DNA of 64,000 nucleotides from Microbacterium terricola (GTDB lineage: Bacteria > Actinomycetota > Actinomycetes > Actinomycetales > Microbacteriaceae): NCBI RefSeq assembly GCF_027943945.1, contig NZ_AP027141.1, positions 310,001-374,000 on the forward strand, read 5' to 3'. The position numbers were made by a program, and so were the translations under genes. Every line of letters starts with the position of its first letter. The first letter of the stretch is position 1. Positions 16,406-25,999 of this stretch are shown one piece after another. A model generated the notes under the pieces. It did not search any database. It worked only from the letters and a program-made list of their open reading frames with translations, and was not told the DNA's origin.

Positions 16406-18886
16406 GTGACCTCCCCGGCGGAAGAGCTGCGACAGCGCGGCCTGCGGCTGACCAATCAGCGGCGGTACCCCGAGGCGCGCCGCGTCCTCGAGCAGGCCGC
16501 CGCGCTCTCGGCGAGCCCCGATGTCACGGCCCGGATCGCCGGCACCCTCGCGTACGTGCTCGGCCAGATGGGCGAAGCGGCCGAGGGCGAGCGGCTGGTG
16601 CGGCGGGCACTCGAGGAGCCGGCGCTCGGCGCCCACGCGTTCGGCGTCGTCGCGGGCCAGCTGGGCAGCCTGCTGTGGAACCGCGGCCGGCTCGACGAGG
16701 CGCTCGAGTGGTTCGGCCGGGCGATCGACACCATCCCCGACGACCCCGTCGCGGTCGCCAATCTGCGGATGAACAGGTCGGTCCTACTGATGCAGCGCGG
16801 CGACCTCGCGGGCAGCGCGGTCGACCTCGAGCACGCCGCGGCGGCCTACGCCGCGGAAGGCAGCGACGTCGAAATGGCCGAGGCCCAGCACAACCTCGGC
16901 TACGTGTCGCTGCTCGGCGGCGACCTGCTGCGGGCGATGCGCGAGATGACCGCGGCGCGCCCCGCGATCGCGCATGCGTCCCCGGCGAACGCCGCCATCG
17001 GCGACGTCGACATGGCCGAGGTGCTGCGCGATGCGGGGCTGGTCACCGATGCGGAGCGCCTCCTGCAGGGTGCCGCGCTCGTGTTCGGACGTGCACGGAT
17101 GCCGGGCGCCCGCGCCGAGGCGGAACTCCAGCTCGCGCGCTCGCTGCTGCGCCACGACACCACGCGGTCCGGTCGCACCGCGCGGTCGGCGGCGCGGCGG
17201 TTCGCGGCGGCGGGCAACCGTCTCGGGTCAGCGCGCGCGGAGGCGATCGCGCTGCGCGCGGGATTCGCCGGAGGGTCGATCGACCGGGCAGGGCGTCAGG
17301 TCGTCGACCCGCGGCGCCGACCCGCCGATGCCGACGTCGACCGCGTCGCCCGCGCGCTGCACCGCGGCGGGCTGCGCAACGACGCCGTCGCGCTGCGACT
17401 GTCGCGCGAGCTGTGGCGGGCGACGCACGCCGTCGCATCCGGCCCGCTGCCGCGGCTCCCCGAGACCGCGTCGCTGGAGGTGCGGCTGCTGGCGCAGGAG
17501 GTGCGCGCGGCGCGCGCCGCCGCCCGCCGGCGGGACGCGGAGGCCCGGCGTCATGCCGCGGCCGGCCTGGACGAGCTCGCCGACTGGCGCTCGTCGTTCG
17601 GCAGCCTCGACATGCAGACCTCGCTCGCGATGCACGGCAACGGCCTCATCCTGGCCGGACTCGGCGCCGCTGTGCGGTCGGGGCGTCCTGACGCGGTCTT
17701 CGAGTGGTCGGAGCGCGCCAGGCACCTCAGCCTGCAGGTCGTGCCCCTGCGCCCGCCGCCCGACGCCGAGGCGGCGGCGGACCTCGCCGAGCTGCGCATC
17801 CTCCGGGCCGACCTGGCCGGTGCCGACTGGATGGCGGATCCGCGCGCGATCGAGCTGAGCGACCGGCTCCGCCGCCGCCAGTGGATCGCCACCGGCACGG
17901 CCGACGTCTCGGAGCGCGTGGACCTCGCGGCCTTCGGCGGCGGACTCGACGAGGACACCGCGCTGCTGGCGTACGTCTTCAGCCCGGAAGGGCTCAGCTG
18001 CCTGGTCGTCACCCGCGCAGGCGCGACCCTCGTCGACCTGCCCGGCTGGGCCGCGGCGCGTGCCGACCTCGCGGGGCTGCGCTCCGACCTCGACGTGTCG
18101 GCGTCCGTGCGGTCAGGGCCCATGGCCGAGGTCGTCCGGCGCGGGCTGGCGGCGCGGCTCGCGCGGCTGTCGGCTGCGCTGCTCGACGCGCCTCTCGCCC
18201 GATCCGGTACCACCAGAGTCGTGCTGACGGTTCCCGGCGTGCTCGCCGGGCTCCCGTGGGGCATGCTCCCCGGCCTCGCCGGGCGTGGCTTCACGCTCGC
18301 GGGATCGGCCTCGCGGTGGGCAGGCGGGCGGACGATGCTGCAGGCGGCGCCGACGAGCGCGGGCTTCGCGGCAGGGCCACGGGTCGCCCGCGGTGACGAG
18401 GAGGTCGGGGCGGCAGCATCCGCCTGGACATCGCCGCGCGTCCTCGACGGCGCGCATGTCACGGTCGATGCCGTCGCGGCGCTCGGGGGCGAGGTCGGCG
18501 TCCTGCACGTCGCCGCGCACGGCAGGCATGCGGTGGACAACCCGCTGTTCTCGGGCCTGGAGCTCGCCGACGGCGTGCTGTTCGGCTATGACATCGACCG
18601 TATGCCGCGGGTGCCGGACGTCGTCGTGCTCTCGGCCTGCGAGGTCGGACGCTCGGCGGTGCGCTGGGGCGAGGAGGCGGTGGGCATGACGAGGGCCTGG
18701 CTGCACGCCGGGGCGCGCTGCGTCGTCGCGGCCCCCGTCGTGGTCGCGGACGACGACGCCTGCGAGCTGCTCGGCGCGCTGCACGGAGGGCTCTCCGCGG
18801 GCCTGTCTCCCGCGACGGCGCTCGCCGCGGCGGCCGGACGCACCGGCATCCTGGCGCCCTTCCAGTGCCACGGCGACGGATTCTGA
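16406..18886 (+). CDS. TPR-CHAT (caspase-like) protease
   Basis: An 826-residue protein. Residues ~1-300 are tetratricopeptide-like helical repeats (for example RYPEARRVLEQAAALS, GRLDEALEWFGRAIDTIPDD, AEAQHNLGYVSLLGGDL). An Arg/Ala-rich helical middle follows, and residues ~500-826 form a CHAT domain, a caspase-fold cysteine protease. The catalytic dyad is visible: His705 in HVAAHGRH and Cys745 in LSACEVG. There is no signal or membrane segment. The TPR part probably senses a partner or trigger and the CHAT part cleaves a target. The start is GTG 16406; a GTG two codons upstream (16400) is possible. It is last in the operon, 60 bases after the S8 protease gene. Confidence 0.88.
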   Translation: MTSPAEELRQRGLRLTNQRRYPEARRVLEQAAALSASPDVTARIAGTLAYVLGQMGEAAEGERLVRRALEEPALGAHAFGVVAGQLGSLLWNRGRLDEALEWFGRAIDTIPDDPVAVANLRMNRSVLLMQRGDLAGSAVDLEHAAAAYAAEGSDVEMAEAQHNLGYVSLLGGDLLRAMREMTAARPAIAHASPANAAIGDVDMAEVLRDAGLVTDAERLLQGAALVFGRARMPGARAEAELQLARSLLRHDTTRSGRTARSAARRFAAAGNRLGSARAEAIALRAGFAGGSIDRAGRQVVDPRRRPADADVDRVARALHRGGLRNDAVALRLSRELWRATHAVASGPLPRLPETASLEVRLLAQEVRAARAAARRRDAEARRHAAAGLDELADWRSSFGSLDMQTSLAMHGNGLILAGLGAAVRSGRPDAVFEWSERARHLSLQVVPLRPPPDAEAAADLAELRILRADLAGADWMADPRAIELSDRLRRRQWIATGTADVSERVDLAAFGGGLDEDTALLAYVFSPEGLSCLVVTRAGATLVDLPGWAAARADLAGLRSDLDVSASVRSGPMAEVVRRGLAARLARLSAALLDAPLARSGTTRVVLTVPGVLAGLPWGMLPGLAGRGFTLAGSASRWAGGRTMLQAAPTSAGFAAGPRVARGDEEVGAAASAWTSPRVLDGAHVTVDAVAALGGEVGVLHVAAHGRHAVDNPLFSGLELADGVLFGYDIDRMPRVPDVVVLSACEVGRSAVRWGEEAVGMTRAWLHAGARCVVAAPVVVADDDACELLGALHGGLSAGLSPATALAAAAGRTGILAPFQCHGDGF

Positions 18887-18902
18887 GGTTTTTCCGCCCG
18901 CG

Positions 18903-18932
18903 ATGTATCTGGAGCCCCGGTGGCTGCTCTTG
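18903..18932 (+). promoter_or_regulatory. Second copy of the putative sigma promoter, downstream of CHAT
   Basis: ATGTATC at 18903-18909 and CTCTTG at 18927-18932, matching the site before the sigma gene in sequence and spacing. A transcript starting near 18940 would end at the hairpin at 19053-19088, giving an RNA of about 150 bases. The region 18887-19114 has no convincing closed gene: the frame with GTG 18920 is GC3-rich but has no stop codon before it enters the antisense of the aldolase gene. Confidence 0.3.
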
Positions 18933-19052
18933 ATCCATGGAACGACACCTCCGGAGTCATCCGGTCGGAGCCGTGGCGGCCTGCCGCACTGGGGCTCGGC
19001 ACCGCGTCGTTCCACGAGGACGGCCGTCCCGGGGGGTTCGTCGCCCGTCCGA

Positions 19053-19088
19053 GGGGCCGGTGGTTCTTGGGGGAGAACCACCGGCCCC
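19053..19088. terminator. Strong 15-bp hairpin terminator
   Basis: GGGGCCGGTGGTTCT (19053-19067) pairs perfectly with AGAACCACCGGCCCC (19074-19088) around a TGGGGG loop. There is no T-tract on either side. It separates the CHAT gene from the convergent threonine aldolase gene and can serve both directions. Confidence 0.75.
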
Positions 19089-19114
19089 GGTTACGGCCGC
19101 CGGTCCTCGTGCCC

Positions 19115-20182
19115 TCAGGCCGTGGTGAGCCTGGCCAGCTCGGCGACGAACGCGTCCACGTCTGCGGGCTGCGTGTCGAACGAGCACATCCACCGCACCT
19201 CGTTGCGCGCCGCATCCCAGTCGTAGAAGCGGAACGACTCGCGCAGCGCGTCGGCCACGCCGTCCGGCACGGTCGCGAACACGCCGTTCGCCTGGGTCGG
19301 CTGGGTGAATGCGACGCCGCGGATGCTGCGGTCGGCGAGTCCTGCCTCGACCTCGCCGCGGAGGCGCTGCGCCATCGCGTTGGAGTGCCGCGCGTTGCGC
19401 AGGTACAGGTCGCCCTCGAGCAGCGCGATCAGCTGCGCCGAGACGAACCGCATCTTCGAGGACAGCTGCATGTTCAGCTTGCGGAGGAAGAGCAGCCCGT
19501 CGGAGGCGGCAGGGTCGAGCACGACGACGGCCTCGCCGAGCATCGCGCCGTTCTTCGTGCCGCCGAAGCTCAGCACGTCGACGCCGGCATCCCGGGTGAA
19601 GGCCCGCAGCGGCAGGTCGAGCGCGGCTGCCGCGTTGGAGATGCGCGCACCGTCCATGTGCAGGCGCATGCCCAGCGGATGGATGTGGTCGGCGATCGCG
19701 CGGATCTCGTCCGGCGTGTACAGGGTGCCGAGCTCGGTGGACTGGGTGATCGAGACGACCAGCGGCTGCGCGCGGTGCTCATCGCCCCACCCCCAGGCCT
19801 CCCGGTCGATCAGCTCGGGGGTGAGCTTGCCGTCGTCGGTCGGCACGTTCAGGATCTTGATCCCGGCGACGCGCTCGGGGGCGCCGCCCTCGTCCACGTT
19901 GATGTGGGCCGTGGACGCCGCCACCACCGCACCCCAGCGCGGAAGCATCGACTGCAGTCCCGTGACGTTCGCGCCGGTGCCGTTGAAGACGGGGAACGCC
20001 TGCACGCCCTCGCCGAAGTGGCCGGCGAAGACCTCCTGCAGGCGGGCGGTGTACGCGTCCTCGCCGTAGGCGATCTGGTGGCCGTCGTTGGCCGCGGCGA
20101 TCGCGGCCAGCACCTCGGGGTGCACGCCGGAGTAGTTGTCTGAGGCGAAGCCGCGCACGGCGCGGTCGTGGAGGGTGCTCAC
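19115..20182 (-). CDS. Low-specificity threonine aldolase
   Basis: A 355-residue PLP enzyme of the beta-eliminating lyase/threonine aldolase family, splitting threonine (or allo-threonine) into glycine and acetaldehyde. Family signatures include FASDNYSGVHPEVLAAI and the YGEDAYTARLQ segment at the N-terminus, HMDGARISNAAAAL (PLP-ring Asp), and the PLP-binding Lys in SFGGTKNG. Length is as expected. It is read from GTG 20182, with TAGGCT eight bases upstream on the minus strand. It diverges from the MFS gene across 66 bases. Two genes further on are an SDR and a DUF6421-like gene, which I recall as recurring neighbours of this type of aldolase in Actinobacteria. Confidence 0.88.
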   Translation of the reverse strand: MSTLHDRAVRGFASDNYSGVHPEVLAAIAAANDGHQIAYGEDAYTARLQEVFAGHFGEGVQAFPVFNGTGANVTGLQSMLPRWGAVVAASTAHINVDEGGAPERVAGIKILNVPTDDGKLTPELIDREAWGWGDEHRAQPLVVSITQSTELGTLYTPDEIRAIADHIHPLGMRLHMDGARISNAAAALDLPLRAFTRDAGVDVLSFGGTKNGAMLGEAVVVLDPAASDGLLFLRKLNMQLSSKMRFVSAQLIALLEGDLYLRNARHSNAMAQRLRGEVEAGLADRSIRGVAFTQPTQANGVFATVPDGVADALRESFRFYDWDAARNEVRWMCSFDTQPADVDAFVAELARLTTA

Positions 20183-20236
20183 GATGTTCCAGCCTAGTTT
20201 CCCTCCGGGTGCCTTCCGGATGTCGGCGCCCCCGGT

Positions 20237-20248
20237 TACCGTTCTCAG
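20237..20248 (+). promoter_or_regulatory. Leaderless -10 box (MFS transporter)
   Basis: TACCGT at 20237-20242, six bases before ATG 20249, with no ribosome-binding sequence. Confidence 0.45.
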
Positions 20249-21667
20249 ATGACCGAGGCGTCAGTCATCCAGGAGTCGCCCCCAGGAGGCATGCGCACGT
20301 TCGTCCAGGTCCTCGTCAACACGATGATCGCGAACGTCACCACGAGCTTCCTGTGGTTCGCGCTGACGTTCTGGGTCTACATCGAGACCGAGTCGGTGCT
20401 CGCGACGGGGGTCATCGGCGGCGCGTACATGCTGCTCGTGGCGCTGTTCTCGATGGTGTTCGGCACGCTCGTCGACCGCCACCGCAAGCATCGGGTCATG
20501 GTGCTGTCCAGCGTCGTCACGCTGGTGTCGTTCCTGGCGGCCGGCGCGCTGTACCTCACCAGGCCCGAGTCCGATCTCCTCGACATCCGCGGCCCCTGGT
20601 TCTGGCTGTTCGCGGGAATCATCCTGTTCGGCGCGGTCGTCGAGAACATGCGCAATATCGCCCTCTCGACGACGGTGACCCTCCTCGTGCCGGTCGACCG
20701 GCACGCCAACGCGAACGGCATGGTCGGCACCGTGCAGGGCATCGCGTTCATGGTCACGAGCGTCTTCAGCGGCCTGGCGATCGGCTTCCTCGGGATGGGG
20801 TGGACCCTCGTCATCGCGATCGCCTTCACGCTCGTGGCGCTCCTGCACCTGACCGTCCTGCGCATTCCGGAAGACAAGCCGCGGGTCGAGGGCGGGCGTC
20901 AGCCGGTCGTCGACATCCGTGGCAGCATCCGAGCGATCCGGCTCGCCCCCGGCCTGTTCGCCCTCATCATCTTCTCGACCTTCAACAACCTGATCGGCGG
21001 CGTCTACATGGCGCTGATGGACCCGTACGGGCTGACGCTGTTCTCCGTGCAGTGGTGGGGCATCATCCTCGGCATCACGTCGACCGGCTTCATCGTCGGC
21101 GGCATCGTCATCTCGGCCCGCGGCCTCGGCAAGAACCCGATCCGCACGATGCTGCTCCTCGTGATCGGGATGGGCGTGCTCGGCGCCCTGTTCACGATCC
21201 GCGAGTGGGGGTGGCTCTACGCGGTCGGCATCTGGGTCTACATGGCCATCGTCCCGGCGGTCGAGGCGGCCGAGCAGACGGTGATCCAGAAGATCGTGCC
21301 GTTCCGCACGCAGGGCCGCGTATTCGGCTTCGCGGCGGCGTTCGAGTCGGCGGCCGCGCCCATCACGGCCTTCCTGATCGCCCCGATGGCCGAGTTCTGG
21401 ATCATCCCGTACGTGGACTCGACGGCGGGGCAGGACACCTGGGGCTGGCTGCTCGGTGAGGGCGAGGCCCGCGGCATCGCCCTGATCTTCCTGTTCAGCG
21501 GCATCGCGATGGTCCTGATCGGCTCGCTCGCGTTCACGACCCGCAGCTACCGCAGGCTTACCGTCGAGTACCGGGAGGCCCCGGACGCGCTGGCGGAAGG
21601 CGAGAGCGAGGCCGCAGACGAGGCCGAGGTCGGGTCGAGGCCGGAATCCGTCGAGCGTCAGGGCTGA
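20249..21667 (+). CDS. MFS transporter
   Basis: A 472-residue protein with about 12 hydrophobic helices. The loop between helices 2 and 3 has the MFS motif-A-like GTLVDRHRKHRVMVLSS. A central cytoplasmic loop (RIPEDKPRVEGGRQP) separates the two halves, and the tail is acidic. Substrate unknown; the family includes drug and metabolite exporters. The start at ATG 20249 is supported by a leaderless TACCGT box. Its end overlaps the convergent SDR gene by 10 bases. Confidence 0.8.
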   Translation: MTEASVIQESPPGGMRTFVQVLVNTMIANVTTSFLWFALTFWVYIETESVLATGVIGGAYMLLVALFSMVFGTLVDRHRKHRVMVLSSVVTLVSFLAAGALYLTRPESDLLDIRGPWFWLFAGIILFGAVVENMRNIALSTTVTLLVPVDRHANANGMVGTVQGIAFMVTSVFSGLAIGFLGMGWTLVIAIAFTLVALLHLTVLRIPEDKPRVEGGRQPVVDIRGSIRAIRLAPGLFALIIFSTFNNLIGGVYMALMDPYGLTLFSVQWWGIILGITSTGFIVGGIVISARGLGKNPIRTMLLLVIGMGVLGALFTIREWGWLYAVGIWVYMAIVPAVEAAEQTVIQKIVPFRTQGRVFGFAAAFESAAAPITAFLIAPMAEFWIIPYVDSTAGQDTWGWLLGEGEARGIALIFLFSGIAMVLIGSLAFTTRSYRRLTVEYREAPDALAEGESEAADEAEVGSRPESVERQG

Positions 21668-22368
21668 GCGCGAGCTGACTCGGAGAGGTCGATCACCGTG
21701 TCGTTGAGCGCGCCGGGGTCGCCCCGCCACAGGTCGACGACCGCGCCCGCGAGGGTGTCCTCGAGGCCCGAGAGGGTGGTGACGCGGAAGATCACGGATG
21801 CCGCCGCGAGCGGGGTCCCCGCGTCACGAGCCGCCTTGGCGAAGCCCTGGGCGACCGCGCGCGCCCACGCCTCGCTCGCCGCCTTCACCGCGGCGTAGTT
21901 CGCGCCGCCGGCGAGCGGGCGGGCGACGGCCGTCGACGAGACGATCGCGAGCCGCCCCGCGGGCGACGCGGACAGGTCCTCGAGGAACGCGCGGCTGACG
22001 TGGCGGAGGGCGGTCAGCGACCGCTCCAGGAAGCGGAAGTCCTCGTCGGTCTGCCCGGCGAGTCCGCCGCCTCCGCGCCAGCCCCCGACGAGGTGGATGA
22101 GTCCGTCGACGGATCCGTGCACGGCGTGGATGCGCCCGGCCAGCTCCGCCACGGCGGCTTCGTCGGTGAGATCGCACAGCTCGGTGCTCAGCAGCTCCGC
22201 TGCCGGAGCCGCATCCTGTCGAAGGGTCGCGAGGCGCCCCGCATCGCTGCCGACGACCACGACGCGTGCGCCGGCCGACAGCAGCGCCCTGGTCACCGCC
22301 TGGCCGGCCGCGCTCGTGCCGCCCGCGACGACGACCAGCTTCCCGGTCGCCCCGCTGAGGTCAGTCAT
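21658..22368 (-). CDS. Short-chain dehydrogenase/reductase (SDR)
   Basis: A 236-residue NAD(P)-dependent oxidoreductase. The cofactor motif is GGTSAAGQAVTRAL near residue 16, a slightly altered TGxxxGxG. The YxxxK active site is NYAAVKAASEAW, preceded by the Ser in AIVSSTAVA. Substrate unknown. The ATG at 22368 overlaps the end of the DUF6421-like gene by 8 bases, so the two are translationally coupled and probably work on the same pathway. Confidence 0.82.
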   Translation of the reverse strand: MTDLSGATGKLVVVAGGTSAAGQAVTRALLSAGARVVVVGSDAGRLATLRQDAAPAAELLSTELCDLTDEAAVAELAGRIHAVHGSVDGLIHLVGGWRGGGGLAGQTDEDFRFLERSLTALRHVSRAFLEDLSASPAGRLAIVSSTAVARPLAGGANYAAVKAASEAWARAVAQGFAKAARDAGTPLAAASVIFRVTTLSGLEDTLAGAVVDLWRGDPGALNDTVIDLSESARAQP

Positions 22369-23773
22369 CGTCCCCGCGGATGCCGACGGTCGACTCGATC
22401 ACCGGACGCATCTTCTTCTCCAGCGCCTCGAAGAACATCGACAGCGGGAACTCGTCGTCCATGACGGCATCCGTGTAGCCCTTGGGCAGGCCGGCGAGCA
22501 CGTCGTCGGGCAGCCCGCGCGCCCAGAGGGAGGCGGGGTTCGGCGTCAGGGTGCCGCGCACGAGGTCGTACGCCGCGAGCCAGTGCGCCGTCTTGGGGCG
22601 GTCGATCGAGCGCCAGTAGAGCTCGTCGATCGCGTCGCCGAGCGCGACGACCGCGGCGGGGACGGATTCCCAGTCGAACGCGAGCGCGGTGTCGGTCCAG
22701 TGCAGGACGCCGCGCTGGTGCAGCCACGCGAACAGCAGCTGGCCGCCGAGTCCGTCGTAGTTGCGCACCCGCGAGCCGGTGATGGCGAAGCGGAAGATCC
22801 GGTCGAAGATCACGGCGTACTGCACGAGGACGGCGTGCTCGAGCATCTCGGCCTCGGCGGCGTCGAGCTCCGGTCCGGACTCGGCCCGGGCCCGCAGACG
22901 GGCGGTGATGGCGACGCACTCGCGGAACGCGGTCAGGTCGCAGCGCAGCTCCTCCAGCGAGTACAGGAAGTACGGCATCCGCTGCTTGATCATGAAGGGG
23001 TCGAACGGCAGATCGCCGCGCATGTGGGTGCGGTCGTGGATGAGATCCCACATCACGAAGGTCTTCTCGGCGAGGGCCTGGTCGTCCAGCATCCGCGCCG
23101 CCGCCTCCGGCAGGTCGAGCTTCGTGATCTCGGATGCTGCCCGCACCACGCGTCGGTAGCGCGCCGCCTCGCGGTCCTGGAAGATCGCGCCCCAGGTGAA
23201 CGGCGGGATCTCACGCATCGCGACGGTCTCGGGGAAGAGCACGGCGCTGTTGGTGTCGTAGCCCGGCGTGAAGTCGATCAGGCGGAGCGACACGAAGAGG
23301 CGGTTCGTGTACTCGGTCTCGAGCCTCGCGATGAACTCCGGCCAGATCGCCTGCACGAGCAGCGCCTCGACGAAGCGGTTCGACGAGCCGTTCTGGGTGT
23401 ACATCGGGAAGATCACGAGGTGGCGGATGCCGTCGACCCGGTGCTGCTGCGGCTGGAACGCGAGCAGCGAGTCGAGGAAGTCGGGGATGCCGAAGTCGGC
23501 GGACGCCCAGCGCTCGAAGTCGACGACGGATGCGGCGAGGTACGCGTCATCGTGCGGGAACCGCGGCCGCAGCTCGTCGATCGAGCGGGTGATCGTCGCC
23601 ACGAGCTCGTGCGCTGCGGCGTGGTCCGCGGCGTCCGCGACCGAGCCGTCCTTGGCCTGCAGCCCCTGCAGGGCGATCGTCGCTTCCTTCAGCGCGAGCC
23701 AGGCGGCGGTGAGTTCCAGCGCGGTGTCATCAACCGTGACGTCCTCGGCGCGGGTGTCCTGAGTCATTGCCAT
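22361..23773 (-). CDS. DUF6421-like protein of unknown function
   Basis: A 470-residue soluble protein. It has no signal peptide or membrane segments. I recognise the general sequence, including HLVIFPMYTQNGSSNRFVEAL and MWDLIHDRTHMRGDLPFDPF, as the actinobacterial DUF6421 group, whose function is unknown. The conserved His/Asp clusters (DLIHDRTHMRGDLP, FDWES) could bind a metal or cofactor, but this is speculation. It starts at ATG 23773, six bases after a TAGAAT box on the minus strand, and is coupled to the SDR gene. It diverges from an Lrp/AsnC regulator across 76 bases that contain a perfect palindrome, so it is a likely target of that regulator. Confidence 0.65.
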   Translation of the reverse strand: MAMTQDTRAEDVTVDDTALELTAAWLALKEATIALQGLQAKDGSVADAADHAAAHELVATITRSIDELRPRFPHDDAYLAASVVDFERWASADFGIPDFLDSLLAFQPQQHRVDGIRHLVIFPMYTQNGSSNRFVEALLVQAIWPEFIARLETEYTNRLFVSLRLIDFTPGYDTNSAVLFPETVAMREIPPFTWGAIFQDREAARYRRVVRAASEITKLDLPEAAARMLDDQALAEKTFVMWDLIHDRTHMRGDLPFDPFMIKQRMPYFLYSLEELRCDLTAFRECVAITARLRARAESGPELDAAEAEMLEHAVLVQYAVIFDRIFRFAITGSRVRNYDGLGGQLLFAWLHQRGVLHWTDTALAFDWESVPAAVVALGDAIDELYWRSIDRPKTAHWLAAYDLVRGTLTPNPASLWARGLPDDVLAGLPKGYTDAVMDDEFPLSMFFEALEKKMRPVIESTVGIRGDDD

Positions 23774-23849
23774 TCCGTGATTCTAACGGAATCCCTACGG
23801 GCTCCCGATGTACTGCCGGAAAGTTTCCGGTTTCCGATAGGATCGCCGT
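23774..23849. promoter_or_regulatory. Divergent promoter region with palindromic operator candidate
   Basis: Both genes have a leaderless -10 six bases before the start: TAGAAT (23785-23780, minus) and TAGGAT (23838-23843, plus). Between them lies the perfect 15-base palindrome CCGGAAAGTTTCCGG (23816-23830), overlapping the expected -35 zone of the Lrp gene. A second dyad, GATTC-5-GAATC (23779-23793), covers the minus-strand -10. These are good candidate sites for the Lrp/AsnC protein. Confidence 0.6.
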
Positions 23850-24320
23850 ATGACTGACCCGCGCGCCCACATCGACGACGACATCGACGCACGGATCGTG
23901 CAGGTCGTGTCGGCTGACGGACGGGCCACGCTGGCCGACATCTCGCAGGCGGTGGGCCTCGGCACCTCGGCCACGCAGGCGCGGCTCCGCCGGCTCGAGA
24001 CCCGCGGGGTGATCACGGGATACCGCGCGGTGGTCGACGCGGAGGCCGTCGGCAAGCCGCTGTCGGCGTTCGTCGAGATCACGCCCCTCGACCCCGGCCA
24101 GCCCGACAACGCGCCCGAGCTGCTCGAGCACCTCTCCGAGATCGAGGCGTGCCACTCGATCGCGGGCGACGCGAGTTACATCCTGTTCGTGCGGGTCGCG
24201 ACGCCGCGCCACCTCGAGACGCTGATCCGCGACATCCGTCATGCGGCATCGGTCAACACCCGCACGACCGTGGTGCTGCAGACCTTCTACGAGAACCGCC
24301 CGATCGCGCTCCCCGCCTGA
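23850..24320 (+). CDS. Lrp/AsnC family transcriptional regulator
   Basis: A 156-residue regulator. The N-terminal winged helix-turn-helix spans about residues 10-60 (ADGRATLADISQAVGLGTSATQARLRRLETRGVITGY). The C-terminal ligand-binding RAM domain spans about 70-150 (SAFVEITPL, CHSIAGDASYILFVRVATPRHLE). Such proteins form dimers to octamers and respond to amino acids. It is divergent from the DUF6421-SDR pair and close to threonine aldolase, so an amino acid-derived signal is plausible. The start is fixed by the TAGGAT leaderless box. Confidence 0.88.
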   Translation: MTDPRAHIDDDIDARIVQVVSADGRATLADISQAVGLGTSATQARLRRLETRGVITGYRAVVDAEAVGKPLSAFVEITPLDPGQPDNAPELLEHLSEIEACHSIAGDASYILFVRVATPRHLETLIRDIRHAASVNTRTTVVLQTFYENRPIALPA

Positions 24321-24427
24321 CAGCGGCGCGGTCCTCACGCGCTTTTCCGACGCACTTCCCGGCATCCCCCGCGGTCATACCTGCGTCGGATGCGGGGAAC
24401 TGCGCGCGATGGTGGCGCGGGCGCCAG

Positions 24428-24505
24428 GTTTCGACTCGCTTCGCTCGCTCAACCTTGACCCGAGCCGCGTCAACGCGGGCTTCGCTCGCATTGACCCGGC
24501 TCGCG

Positions 24506-24510
<5 letters not shown>
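24428..24510. repeat. Palindromic intergenic repeats, also a likely terminator
   Basis: At 24428-24453 lies GTTTCGACTCGCTTCGCTCG followed by CTCAAC, the same core found at 32291-32318 in the opposite orientation. Next to it is an imperfect inverted repeat with 20-base arms, 24454-24473 and 24491-24510 (18 of 20 matches), whose second arm contains the stop codon of the dehydrogenase gene. The rest of the 24321-24505 gap holds nothing gene-like. Confidence 0.65.

Positions 24511-25995
<1,485 letters not shown>

Positions 25996-25999
<4 letters not shown>

Noticed and set aside
18937..19128. 63-residue frame from ATG 18937
   Set aside because: Arg/Pro/Gly-rich, poor GC3, runs through the terminator hairpin and into the aldolase 3' end.
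18920..20143. 407-codon plus-strand frame from GTG 18920
   Set aside because: The first 60 codons have coding-like GC3, but the rest is antisense to threonine aldolase, and the start lies inside the putative sigma promoter. Kept only as an observation on 18933-19090.
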